Made by a program: the position numbers and the translations under genes
Origin: Deuterostichococcus epilithicus
Lineage: Eukaryota; Chlorophyta; Trebouxiophyceae; Prasiolales; Stichococcaceae
DNA length: 64,000 nt
Reading direction: 5' to 3'
NCBI GenBank assembly: GCA_033439295.1
Contig: JAVTLE010000005.1
Coordinates: forward strand, 1,972,501-2,036,500
Notes under the pieces: model-generated
Databases searched by the model: none
The model's input: the letters and a program-made list of their open reading frames with translations, nothing else
What the model was told of the DNA's origin: nothing
Shown: positions 9,541 through 21,426 of the stretch, one piece after another
Numbering within the stretch: position 1 is the first letter of the stretch
Layout: every line of letters begins with the position of its first letter

Positions 9541-12129
9541 ACTCCTCCCCACCCAGAAGAACTTGACCTTCCACGCTCAATCACGCGGTGGCAGCCGGAA
9601 ATGCAACCAACACCTTATCAGCTGGCTCGGCGGCGGTCAGAGCGCCGCACCGCGCCCATTTTGTTTGTTTGTTTGTTTGTTTGCAGGGCCATTAGGCTTC
9701 TCTATTGAGTAGGCTTGGCAACATCATGGAGCTTCGCACCAAAGCGTTGCCCCTTGCTGCGCCGTCCTCGTCCCTTGGCAGCAGCAGAATAGCGCGATGC
9801 AGCACGGCTGACCGGAGCACCTTAAACGTGGATGGTGCAGAGCTGTGCTTCGGCGGCGGCGGCGGCGGGGCGGGAGGGCAACACCCTCGCTCCTTGCGAC
9901 AGCACACTCGTCCAAATAGCTCAGCAAAACTCATAGCAGTTCTTAAGATTTGCCTCTGGCTCCTAGGTATCATACTCATGAGGAAAGCCGTGCCACTTGA
10001 CTAGGAATTCACGTTGCGCTTCCGAAGCCCGACCAACAAAAGTGCTTGCGGTGATATCCAGCACTCGCTCTACCTCATATTCGAGGGCACCTTAGATTTT
10101 GACAGGCACAGGGACGGCTGGTAGCACCCAGAACGGTGATAAGTCTTCAATAAAGACACGTGGAATACATGATGTACCTTCCAGTGAGAGGGCTCCAGGT
10201 GGCAAGCCACAAGCACAACATTCTCATTGGCCTTGAAAGGTCCCACGTACTTGGGAAGCAGCTTGGGGGTACCGCCGCGCGGTTCCTTCAGCTTGTAGTA
10301 CTTAGTGGAGAGGAGCACTTGCTCACCAACGGATAAGTGAACCTCACGGCACTTTTGATCGGCATATTGCTTTTGTCTGAGCTAGCAACCAGATGCTAAT
10401 GGACGGCAGCATCCATTGCAGCAAATCCCCATGCAGTGTGCGCGCCACAAAAAAGCTTCATCCCATTTACTATGATTTTTGCATTGTCCACAGATCGCTC
10501 GGGGTCAGCTCTAGCTTTGTGTCTGGCAAGCGAGCCTTGGTTGAGAGGCAGGTTTGGCTCTCTCCCATAATCCAGCATGACAGGAGAAGAGTCAATCACA
10601 CATTGATATGTGATGTTGATAGCTAGCTCTGCACCAACAGCATGACGTCCCAATCGTTCTGCGTAAAACTTACAGAATGCCTCAGAACCTCTTGCAGCGT
10701 GCGGTTCGTCCGCTCAATTTAGCCGTCAGTCTGCGGATGGAACGCAGTCGACATCCTGCTTGGTTTTTCACAGACCGCTTTACAAGAAATCACTGGTGAT
10801 CAGCTTGTCAGGATCAAAATTATATCATCAGGACTTGCAACTTGTCAAACATCAGCATTGCACATTTGCGGGCATTAAAGCCCTTGTGCATCGGCACCTA
10901 CTGTTGAACCATCTCGGAGAAGCAATCCACGCACACCAGAATGGCGTCATTGCCGTGCCGAGGTCTCAAGCAACCCAATAACAACACTACACTGATGCTG
11001 GTCCAGGGCCCACAAGCACTGGCATAGGCCTTGAAGTCGTTACAGAGTGTCCTTCATGCCGCCGTGTCTAGATGCAGCGCCGTCATGTGCCTTGTAAACA
11101 ATGTCGTCCCGCAGTCGGTTGTCCGCATGCACCATCATAGCGTAGCCGTGCAGCCACAACCCCGTCGAATAGCTCAACAAATGGGTCAGATCGGGCAGCA
11201 GCACCACTAGCAAGATGGGGGTCGGCAAGATGCCCTTCCCGGCAGCGATCCAGCAATGAAGGCCTTGACCTGCACAAGGCACAAGACCATCAGTCTGCCG
11301 CGCATGTCCCGGATCAGATGCCCACATACCTTCAGTATTAGGCCGCGGCGCACCCACCGGTGTCATTCAAGCTGCAAGTAGGGTTGGATTATTACTCGCT
11401 AGATCAGCCACATTCAATCTGCCAGGCTTGTAGTGCCAGGACAAGGGGTTTAATCCTTGCAGGATTCAGACCGCGTGCCTGCCGATGTGACAACGTCGCC
11501 TAGGTGGGCTAGTAGTTGTTGGGAGCATGATCTGTCATGATCCTAGTGCCCATCTAGATAGCAACGCCGTGTTTGCGGGGCATGCATAACAGTGAGGAGC
11601 TCTTGCTCACCCGTGACGTAGTTGCGTTCAGTTGGGCTGAGGCTACGCGCCTCATACGCGATGACACGGCCACGTTGCAGCAGGACAGCGCTGATGCCGT
11701 ACCCAGACGCATCATATCACACATCAAAGTTAGAGGCAGAGTCAGACAAGTTAGGCAAATCCAGCACTGGCGCACTTACAAGCACATCTTCCAGACCGTT
11801 GAAAGCAGCAGTGCAAAGCGCAACCCAGCGAAATGAGACATTCTTCATATTCAAGTTGACTAATCAAGCTCACACTTCTGCATAATTCTTAGTCCCATGC
11901 AGGGCTTATGGCACGTGGAAGCAGCGATTGACAACATACCGACGAGCTGAAAATACCTGTGCTCACGGTTATGTTGTGTCATTTGATGAGTCGCTAGCTG
12001 TGAATTAGGATCCGCCATGGGCATAGCGCAAAGGCGGGTGCCCTTTGCGACTCGTCTGCTGGCTCGGTCCGCGTCGTTGCCAAGGCCAGATCGAAGAAGT
12101 GCAAGGGCGCGCCCTCCCGCTCCGGTTGG

Positions 12130-12285
12130 GCCTCCTCCTCTGCTGCCAAAACGGATGGCCACGATGAGCGTTCGATGGTCTTTGGCATCACGCAAGAGGA
12201 GCACGAGCGGCGCAAGGATGCCTCCCCTCTCCTGTGCCTCTACTGCGTGGTGAACCACAAGATTTATGAGTGCAAGCCGAGCTGA
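12130..12285 (+). mobile_element. Gag-like zinc-knuckle fragment, opposite strand to the chromovirus
   Basis: A short plus-strand frame ends in CLYCVVNHKIYECKPS before a stop. The CX2CX3HX4C pattern is close to the gag zinc knuckle of Ty3/gypsy and copia elements. It lies in the opposite orientation to the surrounding chromovirus, so it is probably a piece of a second LTR element inserted there. It is a small relic only. Confidence 0.4.
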
Positions 12286-12430
12286 CATGGGCGGGAAGGG
12301 CCTGGCCAGCCCTGCTGGCACCAAGCCGTTGCGCCCGCTGACCTTGGGGCAAGTAACATGCTAGCACAGCTGTCGGACATGTGGATGTATCGCTTAAGCA
12401 GACGACAACTGCTACTACTACGGCGATAAA

Positions 12431-12733
12431 ACACCATTTTCGATGCTGAGCTGCGACGGAAGGATGTATTGAGCAACCGCCGTTTTGATTTGGATGCATG
12501 TAAACCGTTGGTGTATACTACTAGGAATGGAAGCTGGGAGGGCGCTGTCAATCCTTCTTGACACCACCACCGCGGACAAGCCGTTCTGTTCAAGGGATGT
12601 TGCAGGTAAGCACACCTAGGTACATGCGCCAGCCGCCAAACGCACTGACTACATCCAACATTAGCTTGCATGCATCCACTTTGAAACGGCGGTTGTGTAA
12701 CGGTTGCATCCGTCGCAGTTCGGCATCGTTTGC
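12431..12733. repeat. Inverted repeat (about 66-bp arms), possible non-autonomous DNA element
   Basis: The arms at 12431-12497 and 12668-12733 are imperfect reverse complements sharing CATGCATCCA, AACGGCGGTTG and CATCCGTCGCAG-like blocks. They flank about 170 bp. The unit interrupts the chromovirus relic and looks like a small palindromic or foldback insertion. No target duplication was recognised. Confidence 0.6.
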
Positions 12734-13649
12734 GTTTTCACTACTAGGGTTTTAGAGCATAAGCTTAGCACGCTCTTGCTCCAAAGCATCTAGCTTGGCA
12801 CAGGCAATGAGCTCGCGATCATTGCAGCCTTATGCACTAGTGACCGACCAGCTGCTGCAAGGTTTCCCATGTTATAGTCAGCATGTTGTAGCCACGTGCC
12901 AGATCAGGGAAGGGTGTAGCGGCCTGGTCCATAAGTATGGTTCATCAGCAGCTGCAGCGCGCTGGCGGCACGATATTGTCGTAGCACCATGCTCAGGACA
13001 AAGAACAGATGCACCGAATAAAACTAAACCTGCACGCGCTGTTTGTTAGAAACGCCGGAGAAGTTGTCAGATTTAAAATTCTTGTAAGATGATGCAGGGC
13101 GTGCACCATCCGGTGCAACAGGTGCAGTAGGTGCAGCAGGTTACCCTCATTCGTGCGGCGCAACTCCATGTTGTTATGCTCCAGCTTCGCGATGAGCTCC
13201 TGCAGGGATGCCACCATCGCCTGCAGCGAGTCGACATCCGTCTTGCTAGCAGCTGCCTCCGCGTAGCTACGCGATTTGCGCTAGTTCAGCTGCTACTCAA
13301 TGCTGTCAAGCTGCACCCTTACCGCATCCACGAATGACAGCCCCTGATTGCCGGTTGCAGCACCAGGAGAAGCGGCGGGTCCTGGTCCATGGGAGCATCA
13401 GTGCTCCCATTGGACTTGGCCTGTCCCGGTAGCGGAGCAAGCTAAGTTTCACATTGGTCAGTCATGTTGACCGGCGCATACGAACGGAAACCATTTGTTC
13501 TTAGCAGATAGAATAGCAGAAGGTGGGTCAATAGGAGAAGCGCGTTTCCAGTCAGTAAGTTGGTCTTGTGAGACTAAGTGCATGTAGGCTGTAGCGGCCG
13601 GCTCCGAGCCTTTTAAACACTGGGTTTGCAGAGCCGACACTAGCTTACA

Positions 13650-14152
13650 AGAATAGCATAATCACAGTGCTATGCCAATTATAATAGAACGGGTGTTTAT
13701 ATGCTAAGAGTCTCGGCTTCGCTGTATGATTGTACTCAAAGGATTTACAGAGGTGCCAAGTCTGCAAGTTGCGAAGTCCCGTATAGGTTCAGCAGGTCAG
13801 CATACCATGCCTGACCGTACAACACATGTTGTAAGAACGTTCATCTCAAGGCAAAGGAAGTGTACAGCTAATGAACGTTCGTACAGACAACATGCGGCAG
13901 ATCTCAGAAAGATCTGAAGCAAGCGAAACTAGGAAAAGGCCAAGGAAGGCTGTTCTACTACACCAATGTCCGTCCGATCAACCCATTCGCACTTGAGGGA
14001 GTACAAGGCTGTACCGAGGCAGATCTCGGATAAGTCCAATAACCTAGCGAGAGGTGCGGACACCCCTGCCTGACTAGACCGGACAGACAGAGCCTCACAG
14101 CAATAGGTACACAGCAAGACCATATCAGGCTAACGTGTTCAAAGGCACAACA
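13650..14152 (-). repeat. Probable 5' LTR of the chromovirus
   Basis: The outer edge at 14152 is set by similarity to the 3' LTR stub and by its TG start on the minus strand. The inner edge near 13650 is only an estimate, because the partner LTR is too short to compare. Confidence 0.45.
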
Positions 14153-14809
14153 TACATATGACGATTTATTTGGTGCTTGAATGCCATACCAGCCTGAGTG
14201 AGGCTGGCGGGTGTAATCTCTCGCTCTCTCTCTTCCTCTCTCCCTCCGTTAGCCAGGATGATGGTTAGTGACCTGGCTGCTTCCCTTTCGACTGGTCCCT
14301 GTCCAAAAGGAATGATCAAAGTAAGCATAAGCGTCTCGCCGCTCGCAGTGGAGCAATCCCTGGGGAAGAAGCAAAGAAAATGGGCCCAGAAGAGGTTCAA
14401 CCCGAGGGATATGCCCCGTGTGGAGGCAGTCGGAGCCCCCACGGGCGCTATGCCAGAGACCAATATAGTGGTCGACACGCCTAGTATGGCGTTCCCCTTC
14501 TTCTTCTTCTTCTTCTTCTTCTTCTTCTTCTTCTTCTTCTTCTTCTTCTTCTTCTTCTTCTTCTTCTTCTTCTTCTTCTTCTTCTTCTTCTTCTTCTTCT
14601 TCTGGCAAACGCCCAGTGTTGACTTTGATATGCAATTAAAATCACTGTGCGCATTGATACAACTGGACTTTTGAACCAATATATCAATTACTGTCGCAGG
14701 AACTATCAGATAATGCAATGGACGGTCCAGCATTTTGGCGACGACAAGAATAGTGCGCCAAAGCGCTGTCAGATACAATTTCATGTAAGTAGCCGCCACT
14801 ATTGTGAGT
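14153..14809. other. Non-coding stretch with (CTT)n
   Basis: No gene was recognised between the chromovirus and the DCC protein gene. It contains a pyrimidine-rich stretch at 14216-14247 and the (CTT)n run at 14497-14603. Confidence 0.6.
14497..14603. repeat. (CTT)n microsatellite, about 35 units
   Basis: Perfect or near-perfect trinucleotide run. The poly-Lys, poly-Glu and poly-Arg frames across it are artefacts. Confidence 0.97.
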
Positions 14810-15650
14810 TTAGTCAGTCACAAAGTCTGCACCCTTCAGCTTTTGGTCGCATGCACGGCACTCCTTTCGCTTGCCGAAGACGGTGTACCGGTTGTTCGCA
14901 ACCTGATCATACAGCACGTCCCGCAGACCGAGCGGTAGGATGAAGCCTGCCGTTGACAGCTGGGCCCACGGGGCGTCCAGTCGCTGAGCAATCTGCAAGA
15001 TGGCCTCCGACTTGATTAGGCACCGGTCCTCTTCCACCAGCACGATGGAGGAGATGTCGTCCGGCTTGCGGCCGCACCGCTGCAGCAGCTCTCCTCCGGC
15101 CGCGCTCTGGAGTGGGGCAAACCTGTTTTGGTGCAAAGGCGAAAACCAATCTCAGAGCTCGCAGCACTTCTCCTACAGCGGTTGAGACGCTTGAGAAGGT
15201 TTGTAAGGCTGCACCACCATTGCAATACTCATCATCACTGCAAGCACCTGAATGATTTGTTCGTGTCCCAGTCTAGCGCAAAGTTCACGCCACCATTACA
15301 GCTGCAAGCGATGGATACAAACTTGACTGAATTGCTGCATGTCATGCTGCATGAAACCTTGTCATCCGTGCACTCGAGACACTCGCAAGTTTCGGGCCCC
15401 GCCGCCCAGTGCATCGCAAATTGCAGCAGTCAGAAGTTTTGCACAAGGTGCACGCTGGCATAGCAGAAGCAACTCACATATTGCACACTCCATCGAACAA
15501 GATGATTGGTCGCTTATCGTCTGCAAAGTAGTTTCGCTGCTGCCCGGTCCGCCCGCCCTGCGCATTCGCCGAGTAGAAGCTCAGTCCAACGACGGTGCGA
15601 GCGTATGTGTGACCCACCTTGCGCTGTATAACAGCGCACCGTCTGCGCCC
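14810..15650 (-). CDS. DCC/DUF393 family thiol-disulfide oxidoreductase-like protein
   Basis: Three exons can be linked. One ends at 15478 with the codons FDGVCN, one is 15248-15301 (ICNGGVNFALDWD), and one is 14810-15122 (RFAPLQS to the stop). Phases match at both junctions. The DGVCNIC motif is the DxxCxxC signature that names the DCC (YuxK/DUF393) family. RFAPLQS, the VLVEEDR strand, LRDVLYDQVANNRY and the final FGKRKEC are also typical. The function of the family is poorly known; a redox role is inferred from the paired cysteines. The frame upstream of about 15650 meets a stop before any ATG, so at least one more 5' exon (start, perhaps an organelle leader) lies between 15650 and 16050. 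Confidence 0.82.
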
Positions 15651-16049
15651 GGGTGGCGCACGGCCGAATCTGCCTCTGTGTGGCGGACTGATGCCTTAGC
15701 GACAGCAATGGCTGGCCAGTCTGGCGAATCAAACAGGGCGTGTGCATGCCGGAACGGCGCCCGATGAGTGAGTACGTGTCCTTCGTGCTCTGTGCGCCGG
15801 CTCAGCCCGCTGTGCTTCACAATACTGAGCTGCACTTCATGCAGAGCATGACGGAGAAAATGTGAAAATGCCACACGGGGGGCATGGAGTCAGACAGAGG
15901 CTGCAAAGGACCCTGTGCCCTTGTGTGCAGTTGGACACACGAGTTTCTTCCGGTGTCACCTACTGTCCAATCACAGATTGGGGTTTTATCTGAAGACAAC
16001 AGGGCTATCTTCAAGTTGCTTCACAGTGCAAAACCGTCACGCGCAGTTC

Positions 16050-17085
16050 TCACAATTCGTCTTGCTGTGGCGCCGGCACTGCCTTGCACACGCCGCTGAC
16101 TTCGCGGCAGATTACGTCCTTGAGATCAGCCCCGCTCGCGCCCTTTCGGATCGCCGCCACCACATCGTCCTCGTGCTCCTCCAGAAAGTGATGGCAGTAG
16201 TTGACGAGCTGCGCATGGAGAACGCTTTTCTGAGTATAATGCGGCTGAGGAAGTACACGCATGGCGTCTCGTCGTGCTTGCGACCTGGTTCAGGCTGTGA
16301 GTTGGTCACCCAAGGGCAACAGGCCGCTGCAGAAACAGAGGCGTAGGAACACGTCTCACCAGCTTGGTCAGCTGCTGCGCCTGCGCCACCTGGTCCACGC
16401 TCTTGTTCAGCTGCGAGTGCCTGGACCAACTGCCCTCCGGGTCCTCCGCTGATGCCTCGTGCAACTCGTAGCCATCCAGCTTCTTGCACAGGCCGTCGAG
16501 CAGCTCCAGCATCCTCAGCTCGCTCACCCTGCCACGGACATCAGCGTTTGGCCAGTTTGCCGCGGCCTTTTTTGTGTGGGATCGCCTGTGCCAGCGATTC
16601 GACAGGGCAAACATTGCGCCATGCATGCTCCCTGACATCCCGCCGGGTATTGACCTGCCCTTCAGCGGCACGCACTTGTACTCGATGACCTTGCCGTAAC
16701 GCTTGCCATCCTTGTCAAGCCGGTGCCGCATGTCTGCCCACACATCACAGGGGAAGGGAGTCAGCAGTCGGCACAGCAACTGACATGATCAGCGATACAA
16801 GGCGAAACATATGGCATCGGGAAAGCACATGCCGGGCAGCCGCACCTAGATGGTTTCTGGGCACCTCCTTGTCGAGCCTCGCCAGCAGCTCCCCCTGCCA
16901 CAAGGAAACCAGATCAGTGCTGGGTCCCTGAGAAAGGTAGATGCGACCTCCCGTTCGTGTACGCGCATTCCAGCAGCATGGCTCACCATTATGGCTCCGC
17001 ATGCGCTACACTTTGCATCCAGCGCACGTGCTGGAGCTGCTGCCAGTAGCACGGCGGTCAGGATGACTACTGACCAATACCTCAT
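16050..17085 (-). CDS. Canopy (CNPY/DUF3456) family ER protein
   Basis: Five exons: 17085-16987; about 16896-16850; about 16746-16684; about 16535-16358; and about 16217-16050. All join in frame to give roughly 180 residues. The start is a hydrophobic signal peptide (MRYWSVVILTAVLL, then ARA), followed by KCSACG. Four further cysteines follow (DGLC, VNYC, VIC, GVC), giving the six-cysteine saposin-like layout of canopy proteins. Blocks such as HRLDKDGKRYGKVIEY, SELRMLELLDGLC and CHHFLEEHEDD fit the family. The chain ends QQDEL, close to the KDEL/HDEL retrieval signal, which supports residence in the ER lumen. Animal canopy proteins help fold or traffic receptors; the algal partner is unknown. 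Confidence 0.85.
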
Positions 17086-17681
17086 GACGGCTGCCGGACT
17101 CTGCGCTGCGCTGCTGTGCTGGTACTGCAGTTACTGCTCTGTTTTGCGGTTCGCAGCACAGGTGCGGCACTCCCACTGAGCATCACACACGCAGGCTGGC
17201 AGCAAGTTGAGCAGTTGCACGGCTGCTGTGCAACTGCATCTGATATGTGAAATCGCCTCAAAACGGAGACAGCAAAGAGACTTCGCAGTGATCGCAGGAG
17301 ATTTGGTGATCTGCCGTCAGCAAGTGGCTGTACTGTAGGAGCAGCGCAGGGACCGGAGGCTTGCTCGCGGATCGCCGTTCAAGGGAACACTGCAAAGAGT
17401 GTTGGGCGGTCTTGTGTGCAAGCACATTGTCAAAATGTTGTTTTGCATGCCAACAAATTGCTCAAACAGCCTCAGATTGCATTCTGCGGGCCCACTGCAC
17501 AAAACAGGTTGATATCAAGGCTCCCTCGTGTACTCTGCACGCGGTCAGGGAACACTAATTGCTGGGGCACCTGAGACTGTGGCACCTGCCGACTGGGTGG
17601 ATCCTGCGCCAGCGCATCTACCCATCGTGGAATGTCGGTGAGCGGACAGGACCTGCATCACCGGCATGCAGCCTATGACAG
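17086..17681. promoter_or_regulatory. Divergent intergenic region (canopy / DBP5)
   Basis: 596 bp between two divergent starts. It must hold both promoters and 5' UTRs. No TATA-like or other specific element can be claimed from sight. Confidence 0.5.
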
Positions 17682-20600
17682 ATGACCTCTACCACTGCAC
17701 GGTTGCTGCCGTTGCTCACAAATAATGAAGCGTCCGTGCAGGGTGGCAACTGGGCAGACGCCGTTGACGCCGAGGACCAGGCCACAGCCTCTGATCCACC
17801 TGTGCGTCAGGCACAGGCAGCCACAGGTACGGCACAATGTGATCGTAGCATCGCACGGGAGACTGGCCACAGAAGGACTCACAGCCAGTGACGCATTGGC
17901 ACCCCTGTGCAGGTGATGGCGGCAATGATGACCCGCCTCCCGGCTTTGAGCATGTGCAGGCAGGCACACACTCGCTGACCAGCATCACGGACCGGCTCGC
18001 GGATGTTGAGGTGAGCCTCATGCTGCGCCAAGGCTTTCCGTGTGCGCGTTACTCGGACAGCTGGCACGAGACCACAGGCAAACGGACTGGTGCCCAATCG
18101 CAGGTCACTCCAGCAGAGGAGCACACAGGTGCAGCCGATGTCGACGTGCCGCTTTCCAGCGGCGGCCTGCAGGAGAGCGAGCATGAGCCGACCACAGTGG
18201 CGGCGGACGACACGCCCTACACCTCCGCCCAGTCGTTTGAGGACCTCGCCCTGCGGGAGGACCTGCTCAAGGCAAGCGCTATGGCCCGCAGCATCGCTGC
18301 TTTCCGGGTTTAGCGCGTGCGACTGCGTGTTTGTCACAGAGCGGCTTTATCAGCCAGATAATCTCAGCCAGTAACGCCTCTTGGCTGAGCAGGGGCTGTA
18401 CACGGAGATGAAGTTCGAGCGGCCATCACGCATACAGGCCACGACGCTGCCCATGATCCTGCGGGCGCCATGGCGCAGCATGATCGCACAGGTGGGCTGC
18501 TGTTTGTGCCCGTTGATCGATGGGCTTTCTGCTGTACTGTGCTGCTGCATGCGCTGGGAGTCTCGTGCGTTCATCAGCCCGCGATGCTTTATCTACATGT
18601 AGGCCCACAACGGCAGCGGCAAAACGACGTGCTTCGTGCTGGCGATGCTGAGCCGGATCGACGTGCAGGTCCAGCAGCCACAGGCAAGTCTCCCCCTGAC
18701 AAACTGCTGCTACTGGGTAGATGACCTGTGTGCGTGCCATGAAAGCAGTCCCCGCATGGCTGTCCTCCGCAGCTGGCCGACAATGCATGGGTCCCCAAGC
18801 GCAGGCCCTCTGCATCTGCCCAACCAGGGAGCTGGTGAACCAGAACTACCAGGTGTTGTCCCGGATGGCAAAGTACACGTCCATCAGCGCGATAACGACA
18901 GCGACTGAAGGCGGCAGGCAAGGCCTGCACTGCCCGCAAGATAGAGGTAGCTCTGGAAAGAGCAATGGCACAGGAGGCTGTAAGTTTTCGGGCATCGCTG
19001 CTGAATGCGATACGACTGGGACCCAACCAGGAGGGAGAGGATCTCGGAGCAGGTGGTCATCGGCACGCATGGCACGCTGAAGGGGTGGGTGAGCAGGCGG
19101 CTGCTGCCGGCACGCCACCTGAAGATCCTGGTGTTTGACGAGGCCGACGAGATGCTCAAGGTGGGGGATGCCGCATGTGCTGCTGGAGAATCTCTGTACA
19201 TGGTGTCCCAGACATGCCGCAGCGTGTTTTGACTGTACTGGAAGAGCAGGAGACTGCAGCACTGGCGCCACAACTGCACTCGGTAGCATTCGCCTCTCTA
19301 CCTTCCTGGTGTCAGTCTACCGGAAATCAGTCAATCTTTTGGCTGCATCCTGCTGCAGGGCTCCGGCTTTGCGGCAGACTCCGTGCGCATGATCAATGCG
19401 GTACGCAAGGAGGCGCCGTCGCTGCAGATCCTGCTGTTCTCAGCCACCTTCGACGAGACGGTCAAGCGCTTCGCGCTGAAGATCGTCCCAGGCGCCAACC
19501 AGGTTTTCGTGCCCAAGGAGGAGCTGTCGCTGGAAGTCATCAAGCAATACGCCGTGGTGCGTTTCTCCATTGGTCCTTCGGGATTTGCGCGACCAGACTG
19601 TTACCTGCGCCAGTGGCTTTTGAGCACTTCAGCGGTGTCCGGGCATAAGGCACTGGCTGGGCCGCCGCACGGCGCCTCCTTCCTCTTGGGCCGGCACCAG
19701 GGCACCAACGCAGTTTGCATGTTCGCGCCGGCACAGAGAGCAGATGCCGCAGCAGTTGTCTTGCTGCAGCGCCAATGTCGGTCGGCCAAGTGGCAAAGAC
19801 CTCGTGCGCTGCTATCTGCTTGTCTGAGATCATGACTTGTGCCGCAATGGCGCGTTTGTACGCCATGAAGGAGAAAAGGAGGCGGGGGCGGCGGAGGTCA
19901 GCATGCCATCTCCGATCAGCGCAACCCCATGCAGCCATGAACTGATGTGCACCTGCTTGTATGTGCAGCGCTGTCCGACGCGGGAGGACAAGACGGTCGT
20001 GCTGAAGGACATGATCTTCCCGCTGTGCGAGAAGCTGGGCCAGACGATCATATTCGTGCGCACCAAGAACACCGCCCGCGAGTTGCATCAGCAGGTGGGC
20101 CACCCCTTGTTGCCGTGCAAGGAGCTCTTCAGACACCTTTCGACAGGACAGCTGGCTCATCCCCAACCTTCGCACTTCCATGCTGCATTGAGCCCACACG
20201 ATGCAGCTGGGCAGCAAATGCACGTGCAGACTCACTTAGTCTGGCATGAGCCAATGGTGCTGCATTTTGATGAATGGGGACACCCATCCCGCCTCCTGAT
20301 GCTTGTCATGTGCGACTCGCAGCTGGAGGGCGAGGGGCACAAGTGCACCTCCATCCAGGGCGACATGGAGAAGGACGCGCGCGATCGCGTCGTCGATGAG
20401 TTCCGCTCCGGCACCACCAAGATCCTCATCGCCACGGATGTTCTGGCCCGCGGCTTTGACGTGACCCAGGTGCGCACACTGACGCTGGCGCAGCACCTCA
20501 CAGCCGTGGGCGCCTTCGTTTGCGTCAGCCGCAGTCATCTATGCTTTACTGATGTGTTTGCTGTTGCAGCGAATGGTTCGCCCTTTGGTTGGGAACGAGT

Positions 20601-21047
20601 CGTGAGCGCTGATGTCACTCTGTGCGGATGACCGCAGGTCACCCTGGTGGTCAATTATGATGTGCCAGTGGAGCGGGACAGCAGGAAGCCGGCCTTTGAG
20701 ACATACCTGCACCGCATCGGCAGATCCGGCCGCTTTGGGCGGCGGGGCGCGGCCTTCAACCTCGTCTCTGGCGAAACGGTGTGCTGCAGTTCACAGGCAT
20801 GTCTGTGGAATACCCCATAGGCATATCCTATGTGTGGAATCAACGTGCATCTTGTAGACTCTACCATCTGCTGCGAACGTCCTCCATGTCGTCGGCAGGT
20901 CGCTGATGCGATGCGATGCTTCTGCAGGAGGAGGGGCTGCTGCAGACGATCTCGGACTACTTCCAGAAGCCCATTCCAGAGGTTCCGTTTGATGACGAGG
21001 CCAAGTTCGTGGATGTCCTCAAGCAGGCGGGCCTGACGGACGGGTAG
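17682..21047 (+). CDS. DBP5: DEAD-box RNA helicase DBP5/DDX19/LOS4 (mRNA export)
   Basis: Twelve exons: 17682-17826, 17913-18010, 18104-18271, 18393-18491, 18603-18683, 18805-18917, 19031-19160, 19359-19556, 19969-20094, 20323-20469, 20638-20778 and 20928-21047. They sum to 1566 nt, an intact 521-residue frame. Visible motifs: [12 protein letters not shown] with the Q-motif region FERPSRIQ, Walker [19 protein letters not shown] in [11 protein letters not shown] in LLFSATF, TIIFVRT, and [10 protein letters not shown]. The [10 protein letters not shown] and [13 protein letters not shown] context is characteristic of DBP5. The family removes export factors from mRNA at the nuclear pore, activated by Gle1 and InsP6. 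Three of its introns (18272, 18684, 18918) start with GC rather than GT. The first ATG is tentative. Confidence 0.95.
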
Positions 21048-21426
21048 CTAAGCAGGCCCAAGGGTCACGCTGTGACTCAGTCGTCGGCAGGAGTCGTGCA
21101 TCGGTCTTGCATGCGGTGTCTGTGAATCTGCTGGCACAGTGTTGTCAGATGTCGCCAATATTGGAGTCTCGGAGCGCTCACGTGGCAACGACATGCGTGG
21201 CAAACAATAGCATTCAGCAGGACCAGACCGAGCATCTGCAATCGCCCACCTCCCGTTCACGATCATGTTATGAAAGTTGAGCTGGCGGAGTTCGTCCTTT
21301 GGCAGCCTGTCCAACAATATCGTTGAACAACATCTACGGCAACACTGCATTTGTGCGACATGCACCCGGACTGTTGGCATCGGCAGAGCTGCACGTAGGA
21401 AGCATACGTTTCAGCCTATTCGGGCT
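21048..21426. other. Intergenic DBP5 / photolyase
   Basis: 379 bp between two plus-strand genes, holding the DBP5 3' UTR and the photolyase promoter. No other feature seen. Confidence 0.5.

Larger units (their letters stand above)
9485..14152 (-). mobile_element. Ty3/gypsy chromovirus fossil, broken
   Basis: LTR retrotransposon relic on the minus strand, recognised from ordered parts. From its 5' side: a 5' LTR ending outward at 14152; a gag-like coiled-coil segment near 13340-12990; RNase H-like sequence near 11780-11550; integrase, with HHCC-like, core and C-terminal parts, between about 11360 and 10070; a chromodomain-like segment near 10090-9930; a purine-rich tract at about 9541-9555; and a stub of the 3' LTR. 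No reverse transcriptase core was recognised. The element is broken many times (at least ten interruptions) and carries later insertions around 12.0-12.75 kb. The two LTR remnants agree at only about 80% over 57 bp, so it is old. Confidence 0.7.

Noticed and set aside
9836-9870. Gly-rich GGC run as a functional motif
   Set aside because: A short GGC microsatellite inside the chromovirus relic, with no coding context.
14249-14799. Frames rich in Lys, Glu, Arg or Phe near 14.5 kb
   Set aside because: Produced by the (CTT)n run read in different frames.
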